From Cheilinus undulatus (lineage: Eukaryota > Chordata > Actinopteri > Labriformes > Labridae): a stretch of 64,000 nucleotides of DNA. The stretch is from assembly GCF_018320785.1 (NCBI RefSeq), contig NC_054879.1, forward strand, positions 42,026,698 to 42,090,697, in the 5' to 3' direction. Positions 53,601-64,000 of the stretch are shown piece after piece (position 1 is the first letter of the stretch; each line of letters starts with the position of its first letter). A model generated the notes under the pieces. That model did not search any database and was not told the origin of the DNA. It worked only from the letters and a program-made list of their open reading frames with translations. Position numbers and translations under genes: made by a program.

Positions 53601-54965
53601 TACATCAAAGGTCAAAGGCTCTTTTTCTTGTAATTACTCACAGGGGAGGGGAGGGGGGGATGCAAGTCTTGAGGTGAACCTGGATAAACAATAATAGATG
53701 GAGCAGCTGGCTGTTCATTGTTCTGCGGTCAGACGTTGCACAGCAGAGGTGACCAGGTGTTTACACAGGGCACCGACACACAGCCTCACGGCAAGGGGAC
53801 AGACGTACACAGCACTTAAAGGAGCCCTGCAAAAAGGTCTCAGACCAGAGGAGATGACACAAATGGCACATACATATAATCCACGAGTGAAACTGAAGCC
53901 TCATGCACACTGAAAATGTTTAAATGTAGATGTGAGAGACGCACTCATGATGACTAATAATGACTGATTTTACTTTTTTTTTTACAGTGAGTGGAGAGCA
54001 ACGATGAGCAAAACCTCCAAAAATGGAAATTTCCCCAAATAACCTAAAACGGGACCTGAGAGTTTTTAAATGAACACAAGAGCACGTGTGCCCTACTAAC
54101 AGCTAAGAGCTTTAAGGTCTGAACTCTCAGGTCCAATATGAAGCTTAGAACTAGTTAATGCAGGACACAGAAGTCATACGCCCAGCCCAGCTGATCTCAT
54201 AAGCTCCCAAAGATAATCACTGCTCTTTCTCTCACAGCAGTCCATTTAAATATGGACACTAATCCCTGCATGCATTAATGCTGATGCACCACATTACTGC
54301 TGCTGCTGCTGCTTACGAAGCGTCTCCTCCTCCACCCCAGCATCCTCCTTTATAGCATAAAGCTGTTGCACCCTCATTCACATTCATGCTACTATGGATT
54401 AATTCCTTCCAACTTAATTTTATTGCATTCAGTATATTTTTTATATTATAAATATATCTTATCCATGTGGAGGTTTCTAGCTGCGTTCCCAAGAAAGTAA
54501 AAGCATGCTGCTAGAATAACCCAGGGAGCATCTCCTGAGCAGAGCTGTCTCTGACAAGTAAAACTATATTTACATTTTGCAATAAAATGGTCAAATGGAT
54601 GGCGAGAATTTTCCTAAATGAACTACTTTTAAATTTGGTATCAATATCAGGATCAGCTAAAACAAATGTGTAAATATTGGTGTATCAGATATCAGCAAAA
54701 ATCCAATATTGTGCATCCCTAGCTATAATAAGTTGAATTTTCACATTGTAATATCTATACTTATGAAAACATGACTACTTCTGTATAAGGCTGGGAAATT
54801 AACCAGAGCATTTCTAGGATGTGTAGAGAATAGGCACCCTGCTCGATCTACCTCTGTGGCTTACTTCTTGAGGATGTTGTTCAATGAAAACTTTGCTCCA
54901 TAAGAAATATGTTGACTTAATTTTTAACCGTTGTTTTTGTTTCATATATTTATTCAACAAATGAA
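50700..54965. other. Gene-free, repeat-poor region
   Basis: No gene was recognised. From about 51600 to 53700 transposons are scarce and the sequence has many TAATTA cores, paired Sox-like ATTGTT sites (52666-52671, 52674-52679) and balanced base composition. This is the expected appearance of vertebrate developmental non-coding elements. A hAT-like right terminus (cagatatcagcaaaaatcc to tgcatcccta) lies at 54640-54721. Confidence 0.4.
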
Positions 54966-55070
54966 GGAGAAAAGCTGTTAAAAATGAATTTCCTGTTTGG
55001 GCTGCAGGGGATCCAAGAATGCTTTCAGAGCAGACCGCAGCATGAAAAACACTTTTAACAGCTTTTCTCC
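54966..55070. repeat. Perfect 18-bp inverted repeat, 69-nt spacer
   Basis: The arms 54966-54983 and 55053-55070 (ggagaaaagctgttaaaa and its complement) are exact. A further outer pair, caacaaatg near 54955 and catttgttg near 55098, continues the symmetry after a gap. It may be a small foldback element. Confidence 0.75.
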
Positions 55071-55419
55071 ATCACTATGAGTTCATCAATGAAAATACAT
55101 TTGTTGATTTATTGTTAAGTAAATAAACTTCTTGTAGTGCAGTTTTTTTTTTTAATTTAATTGAGATAGGAAGTCAGCAGCAGAGCTGGGTGGAGCTGAG
55201 CAGCACTTGTCATTTTGTTCTGACTCAATCTGTAATTTACACAGAAAAACCATCAGTTTAATTCTTCCATCATGTTAAATTCTAGTTTATATAATTCTCA
55301 CAGATTCCAACTTTAACTAACACTTTAGAAGTATTTAGAAATGTAACTCTATTATAGTGTAAATTTTTAACACTCACGCCATTGTTTTTATTTTACATAT
55401 TAGAGTGTACATTTTTAAA

Positions 55420-55560
55420 AGCTATGTTTTTGGCCTTTTTATTCCTTTAATATAGACAGAAGGACAGTGAATAGAGTTGGAAACAGGGATGAAAGATTGG
55501 GGAAGGGGCATGCGGTTAAAGAGCCGTAGGCCAGACTTGAACCCACCTACCTACATGGAG
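55420..55560 (-). repeat. tRNA-derived SINE, partial
   Basis: Same family as 7722-7912. The conserved landmarks are tttttggcctttttattcct, ggacagtgaatagag, and a B-box-like gacttgaaccca. The tRNA head is truncated near 55560. Confidence 0.65.
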
Positions 55561-55574
55561 GTACATGGAGGTAC

Positions 55575-55715
55575 ATGGATAGGCTGAAGCCTATCCATGG
55601 TGTCATTGGGTGAGAGGCGTGGTACACCCTGGACTGGTTGCCAGTCAATCGCAGGGCTGATATCTCGACACAGACAGCCAGGCACACTCAAATTCACACC
55701 TACGGCCAATTAAGA
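55575..55715 (-). repeat. Fragment of the 41735-type fish retroelement
   Basis: Inverted copy of the 3' half: gataggctgaagcc, gtggtacaccctggactgg, tcgcagggctg, then cacacctacggccaatta. Confidence 0.75.
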
Positions 55716-57329
55716 GCCAAGCAGTGATGAAACATCCAAACACATATGAATACATCTTAAGACATCTAAAATCATTTGAAATGGCAATGGGCGGAGCTTA
55801 GATCAATTGACTCTATAGATTTGAATAAACTGAATGAATCAACGCTGTCAAAAACCTCTGACAATGAAGGCTGTTAAATTCAGAATGACATTAAAATTAC
55901 ACTACTGTAGTTAAAATCCACTGATGTCTGAAATGCATACCTTCTTTAATGCTCTATATTAGCTGAATAAAGAAATGAATGTAAATAGGAGTGGTGCAGT
56001 AAGCAAAGTCTTTAGCCTGCACATTTTTGTTCCTGTTTTTCTTTTTCTGTTAAAGACCCGGGCTCAGTGCACGCATGCTCCTGGAAGTAACAATGCTGGT
56101 ACTTTCCAAACCTATGGCTCATAATGTCCATAAGCAATTGTGACGTACATGAGCAGGAAAAATTGGTGACAGATTTCATTCTATTATTTACTAAAAAAAT
56201 TCCCAAATAAAATTTGAAAACAGGCTGTACATATTATAGCATAAGCTTGAGGGGAGTAAAGATGGATTTGTTGCAGTTTTGGTGCTTATTTCTTTGGTCA
56301 GCATGTCCTTCCAAATAACAGGACATCTGACGTAAATAATAACCGTATTTAATATTATCATTTAATGTGGCCATGATGTTCTTGTGAGCACATCTGATCA
56401 CTTCTAGCACATTGCAAAAATGAAAAATCTGCAAAGATAATTTAGGCCATGGGACTTTGTTTTTTCTGGTGGGGAGCATCGGGCCCAAAATCCTCCTGGT
56501 AATGTTGCAGTGTGAATCCCTTTCAATATTCCTTTTTAATCATAGCACATTTTGCAAACTGGAAAACTCTGGTCATAAAATTGCTCATAAAATTCCTCTG
56601 CATACTGTTTTTTCTTGGCATTTCTCCTGCACCGTGATGAAAATTAGACCAGTCATAATTCGAGGATTACATGCTAATGCACTCTTGCCTGTTTGTGTGA
56701 GAAAATTGCTCTGTGGTTATTAGCGTGACACGGCAGCTCTGAGATGCTACCTGGCAAACGTCCTCTCAGATGCCCTCTACGGATTTACATTTTTATTACA
56801 ACACGAGAGGGGAAACCAAAAGTGATATAACAGCACATGCACAGAGCGAATGCCCTACACTTGCTTTAATTGAATGTATTCAAATGTGATTCATTGAACA
56901 ATTACACCCTCATTCTGCCAGCATACAGTCCAATTGTTTGGCCTATACCACACTCTCCTCCCCTTTCCCTCCCCATCTTCTTGCTAACACTCCCACTCCC
57001 TTTAAATTAGAAATCGGACTGGCCTTTGTAGGAGACACTGAGGAGGAATCAATAGGTGCATTAATTACAGCAATTCATTACCCAAATAAACATGGGACTC
57101 AACCTTTGCTGGATACAAATTCTGGGGTTGTAAGTGTTTGGCTGGAGACAAAGGCCTGGACCAGGAATCCCTATTGCATTAATCTACAGGATCAAACTCT
57201 GCTGAGTGCCAGGGCTCCTCCAGGGAGGGTCCAGCCCGGGATCAATCCCCACACTAAGGCAGTGAGTTATGGCCGCCGAATACAAACACAGTCATGTGAC
57301 ATGGCACCTACACCGCTACTGTTGCTCTG

Positions 57330-57330
<1 letters not shown>
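55716..57330. other. Gene-free, partly repeat-poor
   Basis: No gene recognised. 56380-57330 looks unique and well-structured (for example gaaaattagaccagtcataa, ctaatgcactc, gtggttattagcg), a candidate conserved non-coding cluster. The 130-codon ORF 56938-57330 has no family signature. Confidence 0.35.

Positions 57331-57361
<31 letters not shown>
57331..57361. repeat. (CT)n microsatellite
   Basis: About fifteen tc/ct repeats in a row. Confidence 0.9.
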
Positions 57362-57363
<2 letters not shown>

Positions 57364-57935
57364 GCACTTAATGGGAGTCCTGCTGGCCCACAATGCAACG
57401 GGCTAACAGGGCAGGCTCCCACTCCAGAGACCCCCAGCCTCCCTACCCATTCAGGGTCCAGTCTCCTACAAGCGGGGCCGCAGAGACTCCTGAAGGCTCC
57501 TGGCAGAGGACGAAGGTAAAGGACATTCCTCTCCCTCACTGTCATCTCTACAGCACGGGCCTATTTGTGAATTATATCTCCAACGGTGGCCATAATAAAA
57601 CATGATAATGATGGATCGCACCGATAAATTACTGTTGAGTGGATTGTTAGGTCAGATGTTTGAATGTGTGTGTATGTGGGGGGGGGAGCTGCAGGAAATG
57701 TGTGCAAGTACTGAACAACCAGGAAAGTATGAATAACCCCCGGAGCAAGGTAAAATACACCAGCGCAAATACAATTGCAAACATCTGCATGCGTAGCGTG
57801 CAGTGTGCAGAGTAAACCGTGAATTTTACATGGAAGCTTTCAGTGGATAAGCACTGAAGTCTTCTGGTCATTTTGTATTTTGTTTTAGAGTTAGGGTCTT
57901 ACATTCATACTGCAAACTACAACATGAGCTGTTCA

Positions 57936-58332
57936 CAGGAGCCCCCTTAACCAGCTAGCCAAGCAACAAATGTTGCATCATTTTTACAAATATCTCTGCA
58001 TTTAAACATTTTTCTGAACCATAATTTACCGACATATGAGTGATATTTTTACTATGGTTAAATCAAATTTACTTGCATTATTTCGCAGTGCTGGATAATA
58101 CCATTTATACATTTCTAAGGGGGGAGCAGGCCGCCCCAATATTATATTTCACTCTATTTGATATAAATTTCAGTTTGTTGACCAATTCATGTAGTTGCTT
58201 TTGATTCAATAATGACACTAGTTACTAAGAAATAATAAATAAAAACTTTCAAAATTACAGACTTCGCAAGGGCCCCTCTCTACTGTGGGCCTGGGTGATC
58301 AGTACCCTTTTCCCCCCTGTGCTACGCCCATG
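57936..58332. mobile_element. hAT-like MITE, copy 2 with perfect TSD
   Basis: It starts CAGGAGCCCC and ends TACGCCCATG. The perfect 8-bp duplication gctgttca lies at 57928-57935 and 58333-58340. It shares its interior with 7524-8115 but lacks the SINE, so it shows the uninterrupted state at gccccaatatta. Confidence 0.87.
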
Positions 58333-59127
58333 GCTGTTCATGCTACCACAAGGTCCTTTATGTTTATTTATAGCAGGGTCTCCCAAATGCTGAACTTTAT
58401 GATGGCAAATTCCCAAAATTTATCCAACAACTTATTTATATTTAATTTATTTATTAATGATTAATAATCCTGTTATTTATTCATTAACTTGCTACATACG
58501 TTCCTGTTCTTATAGGGTCTTTTATTTTTTATGTATTTTGCCAATATTGTATATGGATTTTATATGGATATTGCCGTTCCATTTTGAAAAAGTTTTCCGT
58601 GAAGACAGAATTGTTTCAGGAAATATCCGCTTAAGCACAGAAACACTGAAAACGACTGAAAACGCTGTAGTATTTATGCCAAGCCTGTACGTGCTGCTGT
58701 AATGCTGCCACGGAAATGTGCCAAACGAGAGAAGAAGATCACAGAAAACTGACACAAACTTTCCTCTAGTTGCCCTTCTGGTTGTTCTCCGTGTTGGATT
58801 TAAGAACAAATGGTGTATGCGTTTCGTGGTGGTGGTAAAGGAGCATCAGATTTTGCTGTAAAAGCCATAACAAGCTCAGTAGCTTCTGCAGCACGAAAAC
58901 AGATCTGTAATCTGCCATGTTTGTTTTGGTTGGACGCGCAGGCGCCTTATGAGAGCTGTGCTGTGTGCCACTTGGTCGTTTCAAGAGAGATGCAGATAGC
59001 TGCCCACACGGAGACGAAACGGTAGTCGTTTACGGATTTATGCACTCTGGGACCCGTTTTCAAAAAGTATCGTTTACAGTCACCCGAAACGCCATTTCCG
59101 CGTTTCTTAAATATCCACATCTCTGTA

Positions 59128-59190
59128 GAGCACTGATCATCAACTGGTGGTCCCAGGGCCACATCAGGCCCCCAAACTCACCATCAGGTC
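59128..59190 (+). repeat. hAT terminal fragment (as 21035)
   Basis: The sequence cactgatcatcaactggtgg, then cagggccacatcaggccc, matches the left end of the element at 21035-21654. The rest is absent. Confidence 0.6.
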
Positions 59191-59362
59191 CATGAGATAA
59201 TTATGAGATCATTCTGTTACATTCCCGGTTCAGTTACTCGTGTTTTCTTGTCGGGGCTGTTCAAGCTCTCTCCCCATTAACTTTTTTTTGGTTTCTTTAA
59301 TTACTTTCACCAGGCCTGTCAGCATTAATACATGAACTACAATGTGATGAAAGTCTATAATA

Positions 59363-59549
59363 GGGGAGCAGGTGGCCTAGTGGTCAAAGGCGCTCCCCAT
59401 GTACCCGGGCGGCCAGGGTTCGAATCCAGCCTGAGGCCCCTTGCCGCATGTCTCTCCCCCAGTCTTGACCCTTTTTCTGACTCTATCCACTGTCCTTCTC
59501 TATCTAATAAAGGCACAAAAATGCCAAAAAATAAATCTTAAAAAAAAAA
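59363..59549 (+). mobile_element. tRNA-derived SINE, complete
   Basis: The tRNA-like head has an A-box-like gtggcctagtgg and a perfect B box GGTTCGAATCC (59418-59428). The body contains gactctatccactgtcc, and the tail is aaaaaataaatct then poly-A. A 12-bp duplication, aagtctataata (59351-59362) and aagtccataata (59550-59561), flanks it. It is the best-preserved copy in the window. Confidence 0.9.
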
Positions 59550-59779
59550 AAGTCCATAATAAGTGCATTTCTAAAAAAAAAAAAACTCAGTGGACAAGGC
59601 AAAAGTCATCTGCACCTTGTGTTATCAAACATGAACTTTTTCACTGTTCCCTTATTTCCTTTTCAGTACATGTCAAGTTTAACCTTGCAAAACAGATGGA
59701 TATGCCTGTTTCCTTGTTTCTCACTGGTGGATCCATCTTGCAAAGCTCCTGACTGAACTTTTTGGGCCTGGTTAGAAAG

Positions 59780-60006
59780 TGACAGGACCAATCAGCGACG
59801 AGGGGCAGTACTTTCAGGCGTGGTGGAGTCGTGACCTAAGCAAGCAGCAACAAGAGGTCGTTGCCGTTATGGCGGTAGACATCAGCGTGGATGCTGCTAA
59901 AGTGCCAGTTTTATCAGAACTTGATGACATTTCTTCGTTAAAAGAAGAACAAAGAACAGCAGAGAGTTGTTTTCTTTTCAAAAACGAAACAAAAGTCGTG
60001 TACTGA
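59780..60006 (+). repeat. Possible fragment of helicase-type transposon ORF
   Basis: A 75-codon ORF contains VLSELDDISSLKEEQRTAES. This is like the N-terminal part of RecQ-like helicases carried by some fish DNA transposons, but the following motif I region (GxGKS) is missing. Recognition is tentative. Confidence 0.3.
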
Positions 60007-60439
60007 CATGTCTACAGTCACCATGGTTCGCGTTATTCCTCGGTAGCTGTGCACGCAGACCTCGGTTGCGCTTATGTCATGTGTTTTGTTGCTCTGATGG
60101 GCCCGTAAAGATGTGACAGACAGCAGGTCTCTGAGGGTTTTTTTTTTCAAAGGCTCTGCCCTTTCCCAAACGCTGTGTATCCAAGGTTTTCCAGATGGAT
60201 GAGTGAAACAAATCCATCTGGCCTGCCAGGTTATGTCAAGTTACTTTTCCCTTTGTTTAGTTCAAAATTTTCTTTCAAAATAAAAGCAGGTCATATCCAT
60301 AGAAAGTCAAATATCCTAGGTTTAAAACACAAGAATCCCCAACAAAACAAAATCAGTTTCAAACAGTGGAATTTCAAAATAACTGCACTTATATACCGAT
60401 TCCAAAATAAAACACAATTTTCTCAAAAATTGATCACTT

Positions 60440-62930
60440 GACAGTCCTGTTTTTCATTCGTACCACAAACAGCCAGTGGGTGCCTCAAAATGTTAAACAA
60501 AGCATGTTCAATAAGAACATGACAAGGACTAATGGATGTACTATATGTTATGTTGCTCTTTTAATTTACAATTTGCTTCCATGGAGCCAAAACCTCCTAT
60601 TTTTCCATTGAATCTTAATGTTGAAGGGTTATAGTTAGCATCTTTTTGACCACTTTTTTGGGTTTAAATCTTTAAAAACCCACTCACAGATATAAAGGGT
60701 GACCACTGGTACTAATTTATGATTTAAAAAAAAGTGAAAAATGAAGATACAAGGTTTTGGCTCAATGCCAGCTAAATGTAGTTTCTTCTTTTTATTCTGG
60801 TTTAAAGTCTTCCATGTTCATAGGGTTAACATATTTTACTTGGATGCCATTGTTCTATACAATTATGCATAATAATGGAGATATGTCTTTAAATAAAGAT
60901 TAAAGCTTAAATGTGTTATACTGCATGTCCCTAACAACATTACAGTGATTTTTTTTTCTTAAAATAAATCTGGATCTTCAATTCTTTTTTAAACTATCAT
61001 TTATTTGATCTGAATCATACAACCAAGTCAGAGTAATCTAATTTTGACAAATAATGCATTTCAGATTCCAAAATGCCTCTAAAAAAATTAGTAGTTTGAA
61101 ATCAGAGTGAACTTTTACAACAAAAGGGTTCACTTGGATTTTTATTAATAAACATTTTCATAAAGAATAATGATGAAAACATGCAACAAAGTGAATTATA
61201 CTGCTGAGAATGTTTGTTTAAAAATAATTTGCATTGTCTGTTTTTCTCTCTCCGGCTTCACCAGGCAAATCAAAGTGTGCACATCTGGGCCTAAAATGTT
61301 ACAGATGTTGTTCCTGTCTCTTTTTGCCATCATAAATACTGGCCTAGTTTATCAAAGCTGGGTACACTTTGATAGTGAGCTTGTGCCAGATGAGCTCACT
61401 GGGTCCACAGTGTTGGTCTCAGTTGGCCTGCTTGTTTAATGTGAACTGACATTTCTTTGGCCCCAAAAATTTCAGAAACACAGAGACTAAATCTGACCTG
61501 ACCCACTTTTCATGGAGTCCTCTGTGGATCTCTCAGCAGAACTTCAGGAACTCTGCAGCCATCTTTGTGCTCTGGAAATGTAGTTTAATCCTGAACACAC
61601 CCCACTAAGCATCTTTGAATGTGATTCTTATTTATTGTGAATATTCAGACAGAGTTTCAGCTTTTAACCCTCTACTTACTCCTTTTAACACTTTAGCTAA
61701 AAGGTGATTAGTTTTTCATAAAAGTCCATTTGAGTTGGCCACCATCCAAAAGTGTTGCTAATTAAAAATCAATCTGTGGGCCATTAGCGCGAAGGTGTGT
61801 GCCAAGATTGTGTGTATCAGAGGATCATTTGTAATGAGGCTAGCTTTGGGTCTGGAAGCAGGGAGGAGAGAAAAGGAGGGATTGGAGCGAGGGGAGGTAC
61901 AGATCTGAGATAATCTGGGGACCTGCTGTTGCTCAACTTAACAATTGATACTATGTGTAAAGATGCTGAACCTGTAGTCTTCACTAATTGATCCACTTAC
62001 CCTCATTGGGAGAAAGCAGAGAAATAAATGTGGGTGTTCATTGCATGCGAGGGACTCCATAGATAACTATTAAAGCCGGATTGGTTGCCCTGATTCTGAT
62101 GGCTACGGAAGGGCTCGCAGAGCAGGAAGGCATTTGTCTGCTTTAGCAGGAGTGGTGTTAGATGTTTATGTGATAAATGTTAGCTAACTCAGACCAGCAC
62201 CTTGGGAGCAGCAACCTGGAGCCCTGGACTCTGGAACTTATTAAAGTTGCAGGGGTGTATTTCATAGCACCTCTGTTAAATTTGCCCAATTACAGAGGTG
62301 TAGCTGCTACTGATGCCCACCGATTTGGCCCCTAAGTCTACACTGTAAAGCACCTCCACTTTTATCTAAATGGAAGCACAATAGTACAGTTAACGGCTGA
62401 AAAAATATTTTTACACAAGCAGCGACACACTGGGATTTGTAGGATGAGAGGACTGGTTTTATGTCAGAATATGTCAAATAAAAAAGGTCTACATGTATGC
62501 TGGTGGCCAATTTCTATCCTCTTCATTCTTTATGGTACAGGAGCAGCTAATGTGGCATAAAACTCTGCCCTCTAGATCATCCATGGTAGTAAAAAGCACC
62601 CTCTGACGGTATTATAGGAATAATTGTTGAAATGACTCTGAAGATGGTTGGTTTAACTGCTCTTTACATTTGAACACACGGTGCCTTATGGTGTGTCTCA
62701 AAGAGCCTATGATTGGTTAAATCCACTACTTAGTTTTTAAATTACTGGTATTATATGAACGCATATGTGAGCTTGGAACGGTTTTAAACAGCGAACAGTC
62801 GCTAAGGCTTTAACAAACTTCTTTTATTGGTAATAAAGTGTACAAATCTGTAAAAAAAAATGTGTGTTCTGTCACATTTTATAAGTTTAAAATGATAAAT
62901 ATCCAAGCTGAATCAGTAAGCTAACATGAC
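60440..62930. other. Gene-free; 61780-62240 looks unique and conserved
   Basis: No gene recognised. The left part is AT-rich and featureless. 61780-62240 (ccattagcgcgaag, cactaattgatccacttacc, gcatgcgagggactcc) is repeat-free and structured and is a candidate non-coding regulatory element. Confidence 0.35.
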
Positions 62931-62949
62931 AATATACATTATATGGTAT

Positions 62950-63760
62950 TATCCACACCTGTTAATTATTGAATTCAGGTGTTTCAACCAGGCCTGTTGC
63001 CACAGGTGTAAAAAAATCAAACACCTAGCCATGCAGTCTCCCTCTGCAAACAATTATGATACAAAATGAGCCATTCTGAAGAATCCAAGCATGGTGCTGT
63101 GATGGATGCCACCTTTGCAATGAGACAGTTCATGGAATTTCACCCCTGCTGAATATTCCAGGGATATCATTAGAAAATGGAAGTGTTTAGGAACAACAGC
63201 AACTCAGCCACAAAGCAGAAAACGACGTAAAATCACAGAGCGAGGTCAACGACTGCTAAGGCACATGAGCTGAAAAAGTCGCCATTGCTCTGCTGATTCC
63301 ATGGCTGAATTGTTCTGAACTTCCACAGGCATTCATTTAGGCACAAAAACTTGCGGTGGGAGCTTGGAATGGGTTTACATGGCATAGCTGCAGCATGCAA
63401 GCCTCATGCCACTAAATCCGATGCCAAGTGTCTGATGGAGTGGTATAAAGCGCAACGACATTAAACCGCTTGTCTGCATTCAGATGGGCAAGTCTGGGTT
63501 TGGTAAATGCTGGAAGAACATTACCTGCCTGACTGCATTGTGCAAACTGTGAAGTTTGGTGGAGGAGGGATAATGTTATGAGGCTGTATTCAAGGTTTGG
63601 GCTAGGGCCCTTGCCTCCAATGCTTCAGCATACCAAGACATTTTGGACGATGCTATGCTTACAACTTTGTAGCAACAGTTTGGAGAAAGCCCTTTTCTAT
63701 ACATGTAGATCTAGACATGACTGTGCCCTGGTGCACAAAGCCTCACTTCCTGACCTTAAA
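62950..63760 (+). mobile_element. Decayed Tc1-like transposon, SINE-truncated
   Basis: The nucleotide sequence follows a common fish Tc1 transposase gene. It runs from an aacaattatgatacaaaatg start, through ggaacaacagcaactcagcc (N-terminal HTH linker) and agtctgggtttgg (DDE region), to catgactgtgccctggtgca (around the second Asp). Stops and frameshifts abound, and the 3' end with the last catalytic residue is cut off close to the SINE at 63773. Confidence 0.85.
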
Positions 63761-63772
63761 AATGCTCTACAG

Positions 63773-63953
63773 GGGCGCACAGATGGCCTAGCAGTCCAAG
63801 GTGCAACCCATGTACATGGGGAGCCCAGGTTCAAATCTGGCCTGTGGCCCATGTCTCTCACCACTCTCGTCCCATGTCTGACTCTATCCACTGTCCTCGT
63901 CTGTCAAAGAAAGGCACTACAAAGCCCAAAAAATAAATCTTAAAAAAAAAAAA
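63773..63953 (+). mobile_element. tRNA-derived SINE, complete
   Basis: It begins gggcgcacagatggcc and has a B-box-like gttcaaatctgg (63830-63841). It ends cccaaaaaataaatctt and poly-A. The duplication gctctacag (63764-63772, 63954-63962) marks the insertion into or beside the Tc1 remnant. Confidence 0.9.
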
Positions 63954-64000
63954 GCTCTACAGAATGAAAATAAAGGTAGTTTAATACAATGTCATTACAG

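Noticed and set aside
56938..57330. 130-codon plus-strand ORF
   Set aside because: No domain, no splice or promoter context; the region looks like non-coding DNA.
59418..59428. tRNA gene suggested by a perfect B box
   Set aside because: The sequence continues into a SINE body with an A tail and target-site duplication, and cannot fold as a full tRNA.

Overview
This window is vertebrate genomic DNA, most likely from a percomorph-type teleost. It holds intron-split genes with GT-AG junctions, fish-type tRNA-derived SINEs, decayed Tc1-like transposons, and many hAT-like and TTAA-flanked MITEs. Three protein-coding genes can be recognised directly. They are the first coding exon of agps (minus strand, 3578-3765; the rest lies beyond the left edge), a complete nfe2l2 (Nrf2) gene of nfe2l2a type (plus strand, five coding exons, 10335-18706, 603 aa) and a complete hnrnpa3 gene (minus strand, ten coding exons, 30727-25959, 336 aa).

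Layout. 1-3577 is agps intron 1 with a hAT-like MITE. 3766-10334 is the divergent agps/nfe2l2a intergenic region, with several repeats, a strong CTCF motif and one unexplained exon-like ORF. 10335-19100 is nfe2l2a, with a MITE-rich fourth intron. 19100-25185 is the tail-to-tail spacer between nfe2l2a and hnrnpa3, almost half of it DNA transposons. 25185-30780 is hnrnpa3, with two transposons in its introns. 30780-64000 holds no recognisable gene. It contains minisatellites, a GCTA-rich array, telomere-like repeats, LINE/Tc1/SINE remnants, and repeat-poor stretches that look like conserved non-coding DNA.

The order agps(-) nfe2l2(+) hnrnpa3(-) is the mirror image of human 2q31 (HNRNPA3, NFE2L2, AGPS). 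In mammals the gene desert on the far side of HNRNPA3 leads through MTX2 to the HoxD cluster and carries its 3' (telomeric) enhancers. The gene-free right half of this window is therefore best read, by synteny, as the start of that HoxD regulatory desert. This is inference; no hox gene is present here.

Functionally the genes are independent: ether-lipid synthesis in peroxisomes (agps), the KEAP1-regulated oxidative-stress transcription factor (nfe2l2a) and an A/B-type hnRNP (hnrnpa3). The most notable observations are a convergent pair of near-perfect CTCF motifs bracketing nfe2l2a and hnrnpa3; degron and lysine changes in Nrf2; nested transposons whose empty sites can be read from the sequence; and a 28-bp minisatellite with a four-unit higher-order repeat. 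I found no evidence of a wholly new biological system.
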